Made by a program: the position numbers and the translations under genes
The notes under the pieces: model-generated
Seen by the model: the letters and a program-made list of their open reading frames with translations, nothing else
Told to the model about the DNA's origin: nothing
Database searches by the model: none
Assembly (NCBI RefSeq): GCF_025685565.1
Contig: NZ_JAGSYE010000001.1
Span: 1,674,001-1,738,000 of the forward strand
Source of the DNA: Granulicella aggregans
Lineage (GTDB): Bacteria > Acidobacteriota > Terriglobia > Terriglobales > Acidobacteriaceae
DNA length: 64,000 nt
Direction: 5' to 3'
Part shown: in pieces, positions 32,896 through 43,100 of the stretch
Layout of the letters: each line of letters starts with the position of its first letter
How positions within the stretch are numbered: position 1 is the first letter of the stretch

Positions 32896-33876
32896 TCAGC
32901 CGAAGCGATGCTCCCAGCCGCCCACCGCGAGCTTGCGTCTCTTTCCGCTTTCGTCGATCGTCGTGATCGCCGCCCGGGGCTTTCTCGCCGTGAAGGTGCC
33001 GATGCGAGTAATCCGGACGCCTCCGATCGACGCCGGAATCCGCGTCGTTGGCTTGGCGGAGAAGAGAAGTTCGTAGTCTTCTCCGCCGTTCAGCGCAAGA
33101 TCGAGACTGCCTGAGGCAAGAGGATGGATCGGCAGGGCGGTAAGCATGAGCTCGGCGGAGAGATGCGACGCGTCACAAAGATGCTTGAGATCGCTGGAAA
33201 GCCCGTCGCTGACGTCGATGCAGGAGGTCGCCAGCTTGCGCCGTAACAGGGCCTGGCCCACGGCAAGTCGAGGAGCAGGGAATAGCTGAGGGTGTTCGCC
33301 AGACTTCCTTATCTCTCCCGGAGCGTTTGCAAGTTCCTTCAGATCCGCCGCCGAACCTCCCAGATGCCCGGTGACGTAGATCAGGTCGCCCGCCGTAGCG
33401 GTCGATCGCAGCAGCGCCTTTCCTGCCGGAACAGACCCCACGAGAACGATGTCGGCGAGGATGTGTTCTCCGGGTGAGGCCGCGGTATCTCCTCCTGCGA
33501 GCGGGACATCCACTGCGTCCGCCAGCGCTCGCAGCCCGCGAAAGAATCCGTCCACCCAGCTCCGGTCTGTGCCGCGAGGCAGCGCAAGCGAGAGGAACGC
33601 TGCGACCGGCTTAGCTCCCATCGCTGCCAAATCGCTAAGACCGCGAGCGAGACAGCGGTGGCCGGCAGACTCCGGCGTATGCCAGTCGCGGCGAAAGTGA
33701 CGCCCTTCCAGGCAGAAGTCGGTCGTGACAACGATCTCGTGACCGGCGGGAGGACGGATGACCGCGCAGTCATCTCCAATACCTACCTGGACTCGCCCCA
33801 TGGAACGGTGGCCTGAAGCCGCCTTGATGGTGTCGACCAGGGCAAGCTCATTTATTTCGCCGGGAGGATTTCTCAT
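32896..33876 (-). CDS. thiL: Thiamine-monophosphate kinase
   Basis: The 326-residue protein of the AIR-synthase fold starts MRNPPGEINELALVD and has QVGIGDDCAVI, TTDFCLEGRHFRRDW, CLARGLSDLAAMGA and the C-terminal LNGGEDYELLFSAK, all ThiL landmarks. It makes thiamine diphosphate from thiamine monophosphate. Met at 33876 is chosen as it fits the family. It is separated from the PLP enzyme by 37 bases. Confidence 0.92.
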   Translation of the reverse strand: MRNPPGEINELALVDTIKAASGHRSMGRVQVGIGDDCAVIRPPAGHEIVVTTDFCLEGRHFRRDWHTPESAGHRCLARGLSDLAAMGAKPVAAFLSLALPRGTDRSWVDGFFRGLRALADAVDVPLAGGDTAASPGEHILADIVLVGSVPAGKALLRSTATAGDLIYVTGHLGGSAADLKELANAPGEIRKSGEHPQLFPAPRLAVGQALLRRKLATSCIDVSDGLSSDLKHLCDASHLSAELMLTALPIHPLASGSLDLALNGGEDYELLFSAKPTTRIPASIGGVRITRIGTFTARKPRAAITTIDESGKRRKLAVGGWEHRFG

Positions 33877-34157
33877 GATCTCGCCATCGCAGGCTTCAGC
33901 ATAAATCGATTCAGAATCTCTGCTTCGCAATGAGGCTTATACCACTTGGGAGGTATGCCCGGACGGGTCAATGTGCTCACCGGGAGTTGCCTCGCCGTGG
34001 CGCAGCTAGTACGATTAGAAGGCTCACAAGAGATTCGAGTATCCGCAGTGGCAAATGACCGAATGCGAATGAGAAATGCGAAATTCGATTTCCCCGCGCA
34101 CGATCGTTCATCCCCGGAGCTTCGTCTCTCTTCGCGCCGTTTCGCTTTTCTTCCCTT

Positions 34158-35228
34158 GTGGAGCGGCCAAATCCGGGCGCAGGTCGTCGTTTGAATCTGT
34201 TGAAGAAGCGCCACTACATCCTGTTTGTCAGTACGGACGATAAAGGGGCGGTCACCAAAGTTCCCGTTCCGATGCACTATGCCTATATCTTCGTGGCGGC
34301 GGCGGTGATCGGCCTGTTCACGGTGACGGGTCTGGCAGGATCGTACTCCCGGATGCTGGTCAAGATGTCGTACTTCAACCAGGTGCGGAAGGACCGCGAC
34401 CTCGCGCGTGCTGATAACGCCCATCTAACCGAGGCGCTGCATCAGAAGGAAGTTCAGACTGCATCGCTGGGATCGCTGGCGACGGAAGTCTCTGCTCTGT
34501 ATGGATTTACCGCAAGCAAGCTCTCCCAGGTCCACCTCGGCGGACGGGCCGGCAAGTCCGCCGGCAACACTGCGGCGAATCTCGTCGCCACTGCGCCGCT
34601 CGCTGCCGCTGCTTCAGATTCCTCTTTGACCGACGAGAGCTACTTCAAGTCGCTCGATACCTTCTACGCCTTGCGCACCTCTGCCATGAGCGGCAGCGCT
34701 GCTCGCGAACTTACCGGAAGCACCTTCGGCCACATCTCGCTGCTCGGCGACCCCGACTCCGGCATCGTTGGCGACTCCTTCGACTCCCCAGGCGGCATCC
34801 CGTCGCTCTGGCCGGTGATGGGCCCCATCAGCTCCAGCTTCGGCCAGCGTGAAGACCCCGTCCTCGGCAACGGCGACGGTGAGTTCCACAAGGGCCTCGA
34901 TATCTCCGCTCCGAGTGGCACCCCGGTCCGCGCCACCGCTGACGGCACCGTCAAACTCGCGGGCATGGTCAACGGCTATGGTCGCGAAGTCATCATCGAC
35001 CACGGCCACGGCTTGGAGACCTGCTACGGCCACCTGTCCGCCTTCGCCGCCATGCCCGGCGAGACCGTCGTCCGTGGTCAGGTGATCGGCTACGTCGGCC
35101 ACAGCGGCCGCGTCACCGGCAACAACCTGCACTACGAGGTCCGCATCCGCAACACTCCAGTCAATCCGCACAAGTATCTGCGCGAGACGATGGCTGAAGT
35201 CGGAAGCCTGCCCCCAGCTGGCAACTAG
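34158..35228 (+). CDS. M23 family metallopeptidase with N-terminal membrane anchor
   Basis: A protein of about 345-356 residues with a membrane helix (about residues 40-60 from GTG 34158), a linker with coiled-coil character (QVRKDRDLARADNAHLTEAL) and a C-terminal M23 lysostaphin-like domain: GPISSSFGQREDP, EFHKGLDISAPSGTPV (His, Asp) and CYGHLS...LHYEVRI. The three zinc ligands are all present. It probably cleaves peptidoglycan cross-links or acts in cell division like EnvC/NlpD. GTG 34158 and TTG 34191 (MNLLKKRHYILF) are both possible starts. Confidence 0.87.
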   Translation: MERPNPGAGRRLNLLKKRHYILFVSTDDKGAVTKVPVPMHYAYIFVAAAVIGLFTVTGLAGSYSRMLVKMSYFNQVRKDRDLARADNAHLTEALHQKEVQTASLGSLATEVSALYGFTASKLSQVHLGGRAGKSAGNTAANLVATAPLAAAASDSSLTDESYFKSLDTFYALRTSAMSGSAARELTGSTFGHISLLGDPDSGIVGDSFDSPGGIPSLWPVMGPISSSFGQREDPVLGNGDGEFHKGLDISAPSGTPVRATADGTVKLAGMVNGYGREVIIDHGHGLETCYGHLSAFAAMPGETVVRGQVIGYVGHSGRVTGNNLHYEVRIRNTPVNPHKYLRETMAEVGSLPPAGN

Positions 35229-35332
35229 GGCCAATTGGCGTGTGCGCTTTATAGCGACCAACGGCTCCGTAGTTCGGTATCCGGGATAGGTGCCTCTCTT
35301 CGAACCTTGTCTCTCGTCGAACCTATAGACCC

Positions 35333-35378
35333 GTCATCTCGACCGGAGCGAAGCGGAGTGGAGAGACCCCCGCATTTC
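35333..35378. repeat. Dispersed repeat B, copy 3 (short form)
   Basis: GTCATCTCGACCGGAGC is followed directly by GAAGCG and GAGTGGAGAGACCCCCGCAT, with no long central hairpin. It stands between the M23 peptidase and kdsA. Confidence 0.85.
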
Positions 35379-35455
35379 TTCATCCCTTGACGCGGCAACC
35401 CGGCGTGTACGGCGACCACGCAATCTCTGCCCCACCAATATGTTCCAATAAAGTT

Positions 35456-36292
35456 GTGAGCCACACCTTCGAAGTCTCCACCCCTGCAAACAAAGTCTCG
35501 GTCGGCGACGGCAATCTGTTCCTTATCGCTGGCCCTTGCGTCCTCGAGTCCGAGCCCCACGCCCGTATGCTGGCCGACGCCATCCAGCGCATCACCGACG
35601 ACCTGAAGATCCCCTACATCTTCAAGGCCAGCTACGACAAGGCGAACCGCACCAGCATCCACAGCTTCCGCGGCCCCGGCCTGATCGAGGGCTGCCGCAT
35701 CTTGCGCGCCATCGCCAAGACGACCGGCGTTCCCGTCCTGACCGACGTTCACACCCCGGACGACTGCGCCCGTGTCTCGGACGCCCTCGGCGACTCCGAG
35801 ATCGTCCTCCAGATTCCCGCCTTCCTCTGCCGCCAAACCGATCTCCTCATCGCCGCCGCAAAGACCGGGCGGCCCGTGAACGTGAAGAAGGGCCAGTTCG
35901 TCGCTCCCAATGACATGAAGCACGCCGTGCAAAAGCTCCGCGACTCCGGCAATGACAAGGTCTTTCTGACCGAACGCGGTGCCAGCTTCGGCTACAACAA
36001 CCTCGTCGTCGACATGCGCTCGCTGCCCATCATGCGCGGCTTCGCTCCGGTTGTCTTCGATGGCACCCACTCCGTGCAGACACCCTCCGCGGGAAACGGC
36101 GTGAGCGGTGGCCAGCCGGAGTTCATCCCCGTCCTTGCGCGCGCTGCCGTCGCCGCTGGCATCGACGGCATCTTCCTCGAGGTCCACAACAATCCGGCAG
36201 AGGCCAAGTCCGACGGAGCCAACGCGCTCAAGCTCGACAACCTCAAGCCGCTGCTGGAGCAGCTTCTCGCCATCCACGCCGCAATCGCCTAA
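35456..36292 (+). CDS. kdsA: 3-deoxy-8-phosphooctulonate (KDO8P) synthase
   Basis: The enzyme (278 residues from GTG 35456) shows NLFLIAGPCVLESE, FKASYDKANRTS, RGPGLIEGCRIL and PVVFDGTHSVQTPS of KdsA. It condenses phosphoenolpyruvate with arabinose 5-phosphate for lipopolysaccharide core assembly and so supports a Gram-negative outer membrane. The Asn in KANRTS is the metal-independent form. An in-frame start at 35387 runs through an intergenic area with no coding look, so I prefer GTG 35456, although its ribosome-binding site is weak. Confidence 0.9.
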   Translation: MSHTFEVSTPANKVSVGDGNLFLIAGPCVLESEPHARMLADAIQRITDDLKIPYIFKASYDKANRTSIHSFRGPGLIEGCRILRAIAKTTGVPVLTDVHTPDDCARVSDALGDSEIVLQIPAFLCRQTDLLIAAAKTGRPVNVKKGQFVAPNDMKHAVQKLRDSGNDKVFLTERGASFGYNNLVVDMRSLPIMRGFAPVVFDGTHSVQTPSAGNGVSGGQPEFIPVLARAAVAAGIDGIFLEVHNNPAEAKSDGANALKLDNLKPLLEQLLAIHAAIA

Positions 36293-36340
36293 GCCCGACG
36301 ACAGCATGAACCTATAGCCGAGCGTGCTCATCGAATCTCC

Positions 36341-36754
36341 ATGAGCACGTCCGCAACTCCTCCTATCCATCCCGGCACCCGCATCGGCCACGTCCATCTG
36401 AAAGTCGCGAATATCGACCGCTCACTCGCCTTCTACCGCGACGTCCTGGGCTTTGAGGTGAAGCATCGTTTCGGCGACGGCGCCGCCTTCATCGCGGCGG
36501 GCGACTACCACCATCACATCGGCCTCAACACCTGGGAGAGCGCCGGCGGCCCGCCTCCCCCGCCTGGAACGACCGGCCTCTATCACCTTGCGATCCTCTA
36601 CCCGGATCGCGCTACACTTGGCAACGCGCTGCAGCGTCTGATCGATGCGGGCATAGCGCTCGATGGTGCCTCCGACCACGGCGTCAGCGAAGCCCTCTAT
36701 CTCCGCGACCCCGACGGCAATGGAGTGGAGCTCTATCGCGACCGCCCCTTTTAA
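36341..36754 (+). CDS. VOC family protein (catechol-dioxygenase-like fold)
   Basis: The 137-residue protein has the paired VOC modules: IGHVHLKVANIDRSLAFYRDVLGFEV, HIGLNTWESAGGPPPP and GLYHLAILYPDR, then LRDPDGNGVELYRDRPF. The metal-site His and Glu are in the expected places, so it resembles dioxygenase/lyase-type VOC proteins, with an unknown substrate. It follows kdsA by about 50 bases. Confidence 0.85.
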   Translation: MSTSATPPIHPGTRIGHVHLKVANIDRSLAFYRDVLGFEVKHRFGDGAAFIAAGDYHHHIGLNTWESAGGPPPPPGTTGLYHLAILYPDRATLGNALQRLIDAGIALDGASDHGVSEALYLRDPDGNGVELYRDRPF

Positions 36755-36836
36755 GACTGGCCGAGGCTGCCGAACGGCGAGCCCACCATGTTCACCCGCC
36801 CGCTCAATCTGGGCAGCCTGCTCGCCAATCAATCAC

Positions 36837-38150
36837 CTAAGCGCTGAGCGAAGTCATCATCTTCCGAATCTCGGCGTCCTCTGGGAATCGCCGTATACCG
36901 GCATGAAGAATTGCCTCGGCCTCCTGGCGCATGTGGGCATGCACGTGTAGTGTGGCGGCCAGGAAAAAGTGAAAAGCGGTTACGCCTTTCATGGAAAGCC
37001 GCTGGTTGGCGGCCTCGCAAGCGTCGGCAGGCCTGCCCGCAAGAAAGGCTGCCGTCGCGTAGATATCGTAGAGTTCGGCGTTGCCGGGGCTCTGACGAAG
37101 GGCAGCATCCAGTCGGGCCATCCCGGATTCGCCATGGCCAAGGTTCACCTCCGCCGCTCCTAGCTTGGCCTGTGAGAGCGGGGACACGTCGCCGAGTTGG
37201 ATGGCGCGTTCGTAAGCTGCGCGAGCGTTTTTGCCATCAGCAATCTGAAGATAAATGTCTCCCAGGGTGCTGTTCGCGAGCACGTTCGCAGGCTCCAGGT
37301 TGATCGCGCGATGAATGTGCTTGAGTGCTTCATCGTAGCGACCGAGACGGGTCAGGCAGATGCCGGCATAGACCCATCCACCGGGGTGGCAGGGACTGAG
37401 AGCGACAGCTTTTTCGAAGTATGGGAGAGCGTTCGCAGCTTGTTTGGCATGATCGAGCTCCGCTATGCCCGCCCCCAAGATAGCTTCGAAGCTATTCGGG
37501 GATTCGAGGACCTTCTTGAGCGCAAGGCTGTAGTACAGATTTTCCTTCTGCGAGCGGCATACCGCTGCGTCTTCGACGTATCCGAAGTGATGAATCACGA
37601 AGTCGGCTGTCCGGCGAGGGAGATGGAGCGTATCGATGCGATCGGCGACGGTCTCGTGGACGCAGTGCTCAAAGTAGATCCGGGGGTCGCGGCGAAAGAG
37701 ACGAGTGTTGCTGGATGGAAAGTAGGCGGGATAGTCAGCGGTCTCCGGCGTCAGGGCCGGGTTTGCTCTGGCTTGCTCGCCGCTTGCGCGGAAGCCAGCG
37801 TCCAGGACGTAGTTCCAGGTCGTCACATCGTAGCCAAAGACACTGGGGTCGGCGATCAGCGACATGATCTTTGTAGCCGCTGCCGGGTCGAGCATCTCGT
37901 CAGCGTCGAGAAAGAGTATCCAGTCGCAGGTAGCGTGTTCGAGAACGGCATTGCGGGCGGCGGCGAAGTCATCCTGCCAGGGCACTGAGACGATATTTGC
38001 CCCAAACGAGCGGGCAATTTGCAGCGTGTCATCCGTTGAGCCGGTGTCGCCGATCGTGATGCGATCAGCGATGCCATGCACGCTCGCAAGGCAGCGGGCG
38101 ATGCTGGCCGCGCCGTTCTTCACGATCATCGAAAGCTCAAGTGTCGGCAT
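36837..38150 (-). CDS. Family 2 glycosyltransferase with TPR repeats
   Basis: The 437-residue protein has an N-terminal GT-A domain: LSMIVKNGAASIARCLAS, DTGSTDDTLQIA and the metal-binding DADE in WILFLDADEMLD. The C-terminal 200 residues are a set of TPR-like helix pairs (CLTRLGRYDEALKHIHRAI, NSTLGDIYLQIADGKNARAAYERA and others). It probably transfers a sugar to an outer-surface glycan or a glycoprotein; the TPRs may bind a partner. The metal-binding DxD is present. Confidence 0.88.
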   Translation of the reverse strand: MPTLELSMIVKNGAASIARCLASVHGIADRITIGDTGSTDDTLQIARSFGANIVSVPWQDDFAAARNAVLEHATCDWILFLDADEMLDPAAATKIMSLIADPSVFGYDVTTWNYVLDAGFRASGEQARANPALTPETADYPAYFPSSNTRLFRRDPRIYFEHCVHETVADRIDTLHLPRRTADFVIHHFGYVEDAAVCRSQKENLYYSLALKKVLESPNSFEAILGAGIAELDHAKQAANALPYFEKAVALSPCHPGGWVYAGICLTRLGRYDEALKHIHRAINLEPANVLANSTLGDIYLQIADGKNARAAYERAIQLGDVSPLSQAKLGAAEVNLGHGESGMARLDAALRQSPGNAELYDIYATAAFLAGRPADACEAANQRLSMKGVTAFHFFLAATLHVHAHMRQEAEAILHAGIRRFPEDAEIRKMMTSLSA

Positions 38151-38458
38151 GGAAAGGCCAGGGGAAGAGCGGCGTCTATCTCACGAGCATATTGACCTTC
38201 GAAGGCAGCTGTATCTTCTACCAAAGTGCTATCGGGAAGCGAAGTCTAAGAACAGATTTAAGAATCCGTCATCTCGGCCGAAGCCACGCAGAGCTTTATC
38301 GCGTGGCGTAGTGGAGAGACCCCCGCATCTCGCCTTTGTTTTTGCCTGTTTTCGCGTTCTCAAGCCGTGAACCAGAAAACCTCGAAGTGATTAAACAGCT
38401 TCCGAAGCCTGCTTCCTCCTCGGCGCCCTGCCCGCCGACCAGCAGCCAGATCAAACGC
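38151..38458. other. Intergenic region with repeat B copy
   Basis: This 308-base gap holds dispersed repeat B, copy 4 (38268-38331), and no further gene I can support. No promoter hexamers stand out. Confidence 0.6.
38268..38331. repeat. Dispersed repeat B, copy 4
   Basis: GTCATCTCGGCCGAAGC and GTAGTGGAGAGACCCCCGCAT flank a hairpin with arms GCCACGC/GCGTGGC around a different loop. The left flank has two substitutions relative to copies 1-3. Confidence 0.82.
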
Positions 38459-38842
38459 CTAAGCCGTAACGATCAACCCGTTCTTCCAAAGCGCCATCAC
38501 GACGTCCAACTGTGCCGCGTGCGGCGCTTCATCGCCTTCCGCCACCGCAGTCCACAGCGCGGGAATCGTCTTGTGCGTTCCTGCCCGCAGCAACTCAACC
38601 GCCTTCACCGCGTACCCCTTGTTCCTATTTGCAGCACTGGTTTCGCCAGCCGCAACACCCGCCACCAGACCCGCTTCGCATAGCCCAAGAAAGGCGGACT
38701 TCGGCGCGCTCTTCTTCTGCATGTAAGGCTTGTCCGGATACAACTGCCGCACTGCCGTGTCCCAACGTTGTGCCGCGGTCACCTGCGCTGGAACTTCAAG
38801 GCGCGCTGCGATCAACGCCGCTTCGCCGAACTTATTGGCCAT
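38459..38842 (-). CDS. Conserved hypothetical protein
   Basis: The 127-residue protein starts MANKFGEAALIAARLEV and is mostly alpha-helical, with LYPDKPYMQKKSAPKSAFLGLCEAG in the middle. No signal or membrane segment is seen. It is divergent from the ROK-kinase gene. An in-frame Met four residues upstream is possible. The family is not recognised with confidence. Confidence 0.7.
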   Translation of the reverse strand: MANKFGEAALIAARLEVPAQVTAAQRWDTAVRQLYPDKPYMQKKSAPKSAFLGLCEAGLVAGVAAGETSAANRNKGYAVKAVELLRAGTHKTIPALWTAVAEGDEAPHAAQLDVVMALWKNGLIVTA

Positions 38843-38924
38843 TCGATTCCTCAATCTTCTACTGTCAGTTCAATTGTAGGCACTCCATCCACATCCCGCA
38901 CCAAAGCCCTGTATTCTGGTGGTC

Positions 38925-39635
38925 ATGAACGTTCTGGTCATCGACATTGGCGGCACAAACATCAAGGTTGCATCCACAGAGAACAAGGTCCCTATCAAGA
39001 TCCCATCGGGCCCGCACCTCACCGCCAAGATCATGGTCGACGACGTTCTGGCCGCCACCCGCAACTGGAACTACGACTGCATTAGCATCGGCTATCCCGG
39101 GCCGGTGAAGGACGACGCCCCCACCATGGAGCCGCATAACCTCGCTCCGGGCTGGATCGACTTCGACTATGCCGAGGCCTTCAGGAAGCCGTACATCTTT
39201 ATGAACGATGCGGCCATGCAGGCGCTGGGCGGATATAAGGGTGGTCGCATGCTCTTCCTCGGCACCGGTACCGGCCTGGGCTCTGCGCTTATCATCGATG
39301 GCAAGGTCATCTCGCTCGAACTTGCGCACCTGCCCTACAAGAAGGGCCTCACCTATGAGCAATACATCGGCGTAGCCGGTCTCGAACGCCGCGGCAAAAA
39401 GCGCTGGCGCAAGTCAGTGCTCGACATCGTTGCGCGGCTCCAGGCAGCCATGGTATGCGACTACGTTCTCCTCGGCGGTGGCAACGCGAAGCTGATGAAG
39501 GAACTTCCTCAGCACGTCATCCTTGGCGCGAACAGCAACGCCATTGACGGCGGCATCGCCGCCTGGGATGGCGTAAAGCTCTCTGCCGCGAAGAAGAAAC
39601 TCAGGCAGAAGGCGCAGCCACTCAAGCTACTTTAG
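38925..39635 (+). CDS. ROK family sugar kinase, possibly polyphosphate glucokinase-like
   Basis: The 236-residue protein has the ASKHA phosphate-1 motif VIDIGGTNIKV and the GTGTGLGSALIIDGKV phosphate-2 region. At 236 residues it is shorter than most glucokinases and lacks the CxCGxxGC zinc site of ROK repressors, resembling the PpgK type. Whether ATP or polyphosphate is the donor is not visible. ATG 38925 is preferred to the GTG two codons earlier. Confidence 0.82.
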   Translation: MNVLVIDIGGTNIKVASTENKVPIKIPSGPHLTAKIMVDDVLAATRNWNYDCISIGYPGPVKDDAPTMEPHNLAPGWIDFDYAEAFRKPYIFMNDAAMQALGGYKGGRMLFLGTGTGLGSALIIDGKVISLELAHLPYKKGLTYEQYIGVAGLERRGKKRWRKSVLDIVARLQAAMVCDYVLLGGGNAKLMKELPQHVILGANSNAIDGGIAAWDGVKLSAAKKKLRQKAQPLKLL

Positions 39636-40082
39636 TGAGCGCCCGAGTCCCTGGAGTAGCAAGGTCATAAACGAAAGCCCGCGCCGGCTGTCCGCACTGG
39701 TGGAACGCCGGAAGAGCTGCCACAGTGAAGGTGGCTGGCGCTCTGCCTGGTGCTCTTGAGTCGCGGTTGTCAGCACCCCGCTCAGGCTGTCCAGCACCTC
39801 TGGATCGAGCTGCCCCAACAGCTTCACCGTCGCCAGTAGATTGCGTATCGCCGCGATGCCTTCGGGCGTCTTCGCATACTTCGCGATCGTGATGGCAATC
39901 GTGTCCTTCGCCGACACCATGCCATCGAGCAGATCGAGAATGCCCTGGTCATGCGCCGTCTGGAGCAGGTCCCACAGCACCAGCAGTGCCTCTCCATGCT
40001 CAACCGGAGCGGCTTCGAGGCGCTTCTGCAACTCCTTCTTATGATCCACCGGATGCGGCTTGAACGTAAGTGGTGCGGCCAT
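39627..40082 (-). CDS. DUF1641 protein associated with the formate dehydrogenase-like enzyme
   Basis: The 151-residue protein resembles DUF1641: alternating hydrophobic helices with DGMVSAKDTIAITIAKYAKT and a Leu-rich core (LLATVKLLGQLDPEVLDSL). It is encoded just after the large molybdoenzyme gene, an association also seen in Bacillus (YrhD with YrhE, YjgD with YjgC), so it is likely a partner or assembly factor. Its 3' end overlaps the convergent ROK gene by 9 bases. Confidence 0.82.
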   Translation of the reverse strand: MAAPLTFKPHPVDHKKELQKRLEAAPVEHGEALLVLWDLLQTAHDQGILDLLDGMVSAKDTIAITIAKYAKTPEGIAAIRNLLATVKLLGQLDPEVLDSLSGVLTTATQEHQAERQPPSLWQLFRRSTSADSRRGLSFMTLLLQGLGRSLK

Positions 40083-40102
40083 CGGAGACTCCTGAACTCT
40101 TC

Positions 40103-43100
40103 CTAAACGTGTGTCGAAGCGATCTGTACCAGCTTGTCCGCTGGCTTCGATCCCGGTATGTGGTAGTCGGCGCGCGCCCACTTGCGTTCAATCTCGACGC
40201 CCATCGTCGGTGTCCGCGTGCCGTAGCGGAAGTTCTTGCGCGGCAGCGGATTCTCGCCTTGTTCGGGCAATACCGTCATCGAGACCGATGTCTCCTTGAA
40301 CGCCGGTGTATGCGTCTGGCGATCGGTGTGGCTGCTGGTCAGTTTATTCACCGGCTCATCGACCGAGTTCAGCGACATATAAAGCTGTTTGCCCTGCACT
40401 CGGTCCGACACCAGGACCTGCACGCGTACCCGTCCATAAGGAGAGACTAGCTGGACATGCCGTCCGCTGGTGATGCCGCGCTCCTCCGCAAGCTCCGGCG
40501 AAACCTCGACGAAGCTGTTGGGCGTGATCTCGTGAATGCCAGCCGTGCGCCGCGTCATAGAACCCTGCTCAAAGTGCTCCAGAAGACGCCCATTGTTCAG
40601 GTGAAGGTCATAAGTAGAACTTACCTCTTCCGAGGGCTCGATCCACGTGACCGGGAAGAACCGCGCCTTGCCATCGGGGAAGTTGAACTTATCGGTAAAC
40701 AGGAGGGGTGTGTCCGTTCCATCGGCATGGACCGGCCACTGCAGGCTGTTGAAGCCTTCCAGCCGCTCGTAGCTCACGCCCGCAAACAGCGGAGTCAGCG
40801 AGGCAGCCTCGGCCATGATCTGCGACGGATGCGTGTACTTCCAGTTGCCGCCCATGCGGTTGGCGATGAGTTGAATGATCTCCCAGTCCGGCTTCGATTC
40901 GCCAAGCGGTTCAAGCGCCTTGTAGATGCGCTGGATGCGGCGTTCGGTGTTGGTGAAGGTACCATCCTTTTCGAGCGAAGTAGCCGCGGGCAGCACCAGG
41001 TCCGCGTAGCGGCAGGTCTCGGAGAAGTTGATGTCCTGCACTACGAAGAATTCGAGCTGCGCCAGCGCGCTTGCTACATAACCGGCGTTCGAGTCGGACG
41101 TGACCGTGTCCTCGCCCTTGATGTACATCGCCTTCAACGACCCATCGAGGATCGCGTCGATCATCTGGTGGTTGTCCTTGCCCGTCGATGTCGGTAGCGT
41201 CACTCCCCATCCTGCTTCGAACTTCGCACGAACTTCTTCGTCATCCACCTTCTGATAGCCCGAGTAGACATTAGGCATCGATCCGAAGTCGCTGCATCCC
41301 TGCACATTGTTATGCCCGCGCAGAGGATACGCCCCGGCCCCAGGCCGCATGTAGTTGCCCGTCAGCAGCAGCAGGTTCGAGAGCGCCGTGGCCGTGTCGG
41401 ACCCGCCGCAGTGCTGGGTCACACCCATCGCAAAGAGAATGCAGACGCCGTCCGCAGCAGCGACTTCATTGGCCACCGTAATCAGGGTCGCCTGGGGCAC
41501 GCCGGTGACTTTCTCCGTGTACTCCAGCGTGTACGGCTCCAGCGACTTGGCGAACTCGTCGAAGTGGTTCACCCACTTCGCAATGAACTCCGGCTTATGC
41601 AGCTTGTGGTCGAGGATGTACTTCGCCACGCCGTTCATCCACACCGAGTCGGTCGATGGATTCGGCCGGAAGAAGATGTCTGCCCGCTCCGCCATCTCAT
41701 GCCTGCGAATGTCGGCGACGATCAGCCGCTGCCCGCGGAACTTATGCGACCGCTTGATGCGCGTGGCCAGCACGGGATGGTTCTCCGCCGGGTTCGCGCC
41801 GACGATAAAGACAAGGCCCGCCGTCTCAATATCCGAGATCGATCCCGAGTCGCCGCCATAACCCACCGTACGCTGCAATCCCATCGTCGCCGGGTTCTGA
41901 CAGTAGCGTGCGCAGTTGTCGACGTTGTTCGTTCCGATCACTGCCCGCGCCAGCTTCTGCATGAGGTAGCTCTCTTCGTTGGTCGTCTTCGACGAAGAGA
42001 TGAACGCCAGCGCATCCGGCCCATGGTCGCGCTTCACCTGCTTGAACTTCGTCTCGATCACGTCGAGCGCTTCATCCCAGGTGATCTCGCGGAAGTGGTC
42101 GCCATCGCGCAGCAGAGGATGCACCAGCCGGTCGTCCGAGTTAATGTGCCCCCACGCAAACTTGCCCTTCACGCACGTCGAGATGCCGTTCGCCGGGCCA
42201 TGCGTCGGCTCAATCTTCAGGATGTGCCGGTCGCGCGTCCACACCTCAAAGCTGCATCCAACGGCGCAGTAGGTGCAGACCGTCTTCGTCCGTTTCACGC
42301 GCTCTTTGCGCATCTCGGACTCCATCTCGGAGAGAGCGAGGATCGGGCCATATCCGATAGGCGGTTCAACTCCTTTGACCACATCGATCATGTCGTGCAG
42401 CGCTTCGTCGGGGAGATTTGTCAGGTATCCCGCATGGCCGAGCATCGACTTCTCCATCAGCGCATTGCACGGGCATACGGTCACGCAGTGTCCGCAGGAG
42501 ACGCAACTCGAACCTTCGATCTGCGTTCCACCATCCCACAGAACGCGCGGATTGTCCGAGGCCCAGTCGATAGTCAGCGTCTCGTTCACCTGCACTGTCT
42601 GGCAGGCCTCCACACAACGCCCGCACAAAATGCACTGGTCGGGATCGTAGCGGTAGAAAGGGTTCGACATGTCCTTCTCATAAGGCTTCGGCGTGTACGG
42701 CCGCGACTGGTGCTTTACATCCAGCTCCGCAGTCGTGTTGTGCACGGTGCAGTTCTGGTTGTTGTTGTCGCAGACCGTGCAGTAGAGCATGTGGTTCTTC
42801 AGGATGCGGTCGAACGCCTCGCGCTGCGCGATGTCCACCAGCTCGCCTTCGGTCGAGACGTTCATCTGCCCCGTTACGGGCGTGGCGCAAGCTCTCACTA
42901 AAGCCCCGTTCACGCTGACCATGCACGTGTCGCAGCTTTGAATAGGGCCCATCTGCGGCAGGTAGCAGACCTGCGGAACCTTCTTGCCGTGCTCGCCCGC
43001 CGCGCGATTGAGCGCCTCTACCAGAAGCTCGCCGGTACGGGCAGGTACAGACTTGCCGTTCAGATTCAGTTGCGTGTCGGTCTCGGTAGGCAGTGGGGTA

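Noticed and set aside
33946..34194. An 82-codon plus-strand frame before the M23 peptidase
   Set aside because: It lies in the thiL-M23 intergenic area, has no ribosome-binding site and no protein-like composition.
41885..41912. Selenocysteine at the formate dehydrogenase-like active site
   Set aside because: The residue is coded by TGT, not TGA, and no SECIS-like hairpin is needed.
41312..42901. A 529-codon plus-strand open frame opposite the molybdoenzyme gene
   Set aside because: The product is Arg/Val-rich without motifs and lies wholly inside a gene with clear Fe-S and Mo motifs on the other strand.
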